DNA from: Blastococcus sp. CT_GayMR20
GTDB taxonomy: Bacteria; Actinomycetota; Actinomycetes; Mycobacteriales; Geodermatophilaceae
Assembly (NCBI RefSeq): GCF_004570345.1
Contig: NZ_SPQM01000187.1
Coordinates: forward strand, 1 to 7,583
DNA: 7,583 bases
Reading direction: 5' to 3'
Both the position numbers and the translations under genes were made by a program. How positions within the stretch are numbered: position 1 is the first letter of the stretch; every line of letters begins with the position of its first letter. Shown piece after piece: positions 6,844 to 7,583 of this stretch. Under the pieces are notes generated by a model. It was not told where the DNA came from, ran no database searches, and worked only from the letters and a program-made list of their open reading frames with translations.

Positions 6844-6878
6844 TGGCCGGGCAGCCAACATGTGCAAGGATCCGGCCA
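6844..6878. repeat. Spaced inverted repeat in the MFS/regulator divergent region
   Basis: TGGCCGG (6844-6850) and CCGGCCA (6872-6878) are perfect 7-bp inverted arms 21 bases apart, within the 60-base gap between the divergent starts. The right arm ends on the A of the regulator's ATG and the SD lies in the interval. The arms could bind a dimeric regulator or close a stem around the ribosome-binding site. In such GC-rich DNA, GGCCGG is common, so chance is a serious alternative. Confidence 0.25.
6866..6870 (+). promoter_or_regulatory. Shine-Dalgarno for the GlxA-type regulator gene
   Basis: AAGGA lies 7 bases upstream of ATG 6878 and supports that start. Confidence 0.6.
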
Positions 6879-7583
6879 TGACCGAACGGCACGAGGTCGC
6901 CGTCCTGGCGCTGCCCGACACCATGGCCTACGAGGTCGGCCTGCCGCACCAGTTCCTGGGCAGCGCCGTCGACCCCGACGGCCGCCCGCTCTACCGCGTG
7001 CGGGTGGCCAGCCTGGACGGCGGCCCGGTGCGCACCTCGGCCGGGTACTCGCTCCTCCCCGAGCACGACGCCTCGATCCTCGAGACGGCGCAGACCGTCG
7101 TCCTCCCCGGGATCCACGGCACGTCCGCGATGACCGACGGCACCCTGCCCGCCGAGCTCGCCGACCTGCTGCGGCGCGCGGCCGGACGGTCCCGCCTGGT
7201 CTCCATCTGCACCGGGGCGTTCGTGCTCGCCGCCGCCGGCCTGCTCGACGGCCGCCCGGCGACCACCCACTGGGTGCACAGCCCCGCGTTCGGCCGGCTC
7301 TTCCCACGGGTGCGCCTCGACCCGGACGTCCTCTTCGTGGACGACGGCGACGTCCTGACCTCGGCGGGGAACGCCGCCGGCATAGACCTGCTCCTCCACG
7401 TGATCCGCCGCGACCACGGGAGCGAGGTGGCCAGCCGGGTCGCCCGCCGCAGCGTCGTCGCCCCCTGGCGGGAAGGCGGTCAATCGCAGTTCGTCGAGCG
7501 GCCCGTCCCCGAGCCGGGCGACTCGGGGACGGCGACGACCCGGGCGTGGGCGCTGCAGCGGCTCGGCGCTCCCCTGACCCTCG
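6878..7583 (+). CDS. GlxA-family transcriptional regulator, DJ-1/PfpI domain plus AraC HTH (3' end beyond window)
   Basis: The first 235 residues of a cytosolic transcription factor that combines an N-terminal DJ-1/PfpI (class I amidotransferase-like) sensor with a C-terminal AraC helix-turn-helix. The domain starts at EVAVLALPD (6-14) and carries TVVLPGIHG (73-81), the nucleophile-elbow-like SICTGAFVLAAAGLL (109-123) with C111, ATTHW (128-132), VDDGDVLTSAGNAAGIDLLL (154-173), and the linker-type VVAPWREGGQSQFVERPVP (193-211). After a Gly/Ser/Thr linker, the last residues (TRAWALQRLGAPLTL) look like the beginning of the first AraC domain; the HTH proper lies beyond the right edge. The sensor domain usually lacks enzyme activity in these regulators. 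Full members are about 310-330 residues, so roughly 90 are missing. Divergent placement 60 bases from the MFS gene suggests that the transporter is its target. The ligand is unknown. Confidence 0.92.
   Translation, partial: MTERHEVAVLALPDTMAYEVGLPHQFLGSAVDPDGRPLYRVRVASLDGGPVRTSAGYSLLPEHDASILETAQTVVLPGIHGTSAMTDGTLPAELADLLRRAAGRSRLVSICTGAFVLAAAGLLDGRPATTHWVHSPAFGRLFPRVRLDPDVLFVDDGDVLTSAGNAAGIDLLLHVIRRDHGSEVASRVARRSVVAPWREGGQSQFVERPVPEPGDSGTATTRAWALQRLGAPLTL

Noticed and set aside
6818..7483. N-terminal extension of about 220 residues to the MFS transporter frame
   Set aside because: It is antisense to the GlxA-type regulator, has low-complexity Gly/Ala/Arg/Glu composition and no membrane segments; a normal 12-TM transporter begins at 6817.
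1..7583. CRISPR array, tRNA/rRNA, insertion sequence, prophage or attachment-site signals
   Set aside because: I found no regularly spaced repeats, no transposase or integrase motifs, no terminal inverted repeats and no cloverleaf-like sequences. Base composition is even across the window.

Overview
This 7.6-kb window is very GC-rich, with nearly every third codon position G or C, and is densely coded. The codon bias, the SD-less start with a TANNNT box, and the gene families all point to a high-GC actinobacterium. The protein style resembles Geodermatophilaceae (Blastococcus, Geodermatophilus, Modestobacter), but that placement is an inference from memory of such proteins. No rRNA, tRNA, insertion sequence, CRISPR array or other mobile element is visible, and no gene-free stretch exceeds 160 bases.

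Layout. (1) Positions 1-1611, minus strand: the N-terminal 537 residues of a large protein with a sacsin/HSP90-type GHKL ATPase domain, running off the left edge. (2) Positions 1612-1769: a divergent intergenic region. (3) Positions 1770-2231, plus strand: a small stand-alone RsbW-like anti-sigma/serine kinase ATPase. (4) Positions 2232-2309: a short gap with two hairpins and a -10-like box placed for a leaderless transcript. (5) Positions 2310-5473, plus strand: a translationally coupled pair, an NAD(P)-dependent aldehyde dehydrogenase followed by an FAD-dependent GMC alcohol dehydrogenase/oxidase, sharing an ATGA overlap. (6) Positions 5486-6817, minus strand: a 12-TM MFS transporter convergent with the GMC gene; the two stop codons lie in the arms of one inverted repeat. 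(7) Positions 6878-7583, plus strand: a GlxA/AraC-type regulator with a DJ-1/PfpI domain, divergent from the transporter and cut by the right edge before its DNA-binding domain.

How the genes may work together. The GMC enzyme and the aldehyde dehydrogenase form a classical two-step module, alcohol to aldehyde to carboxylic acid; the substrate cannot be read from sequence. The GlxA-type regulator probably controls the divergent MFS gene, and a link between transporter and oxidation module is possible but rests only on adjacency. The left side holds two divergent GHKL-fold ATPases, one chaperone-like and one of the kind that controls sigma factors, which suggests stress physiology. No clearly new system is evident. 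The main points to check are the uncharacterised sacsin-type ATPase, the orphan RsbW-like kinase, the leaderless promoter with a palindrome over its -35 region, and the undefined substrate of the oxidation pair.
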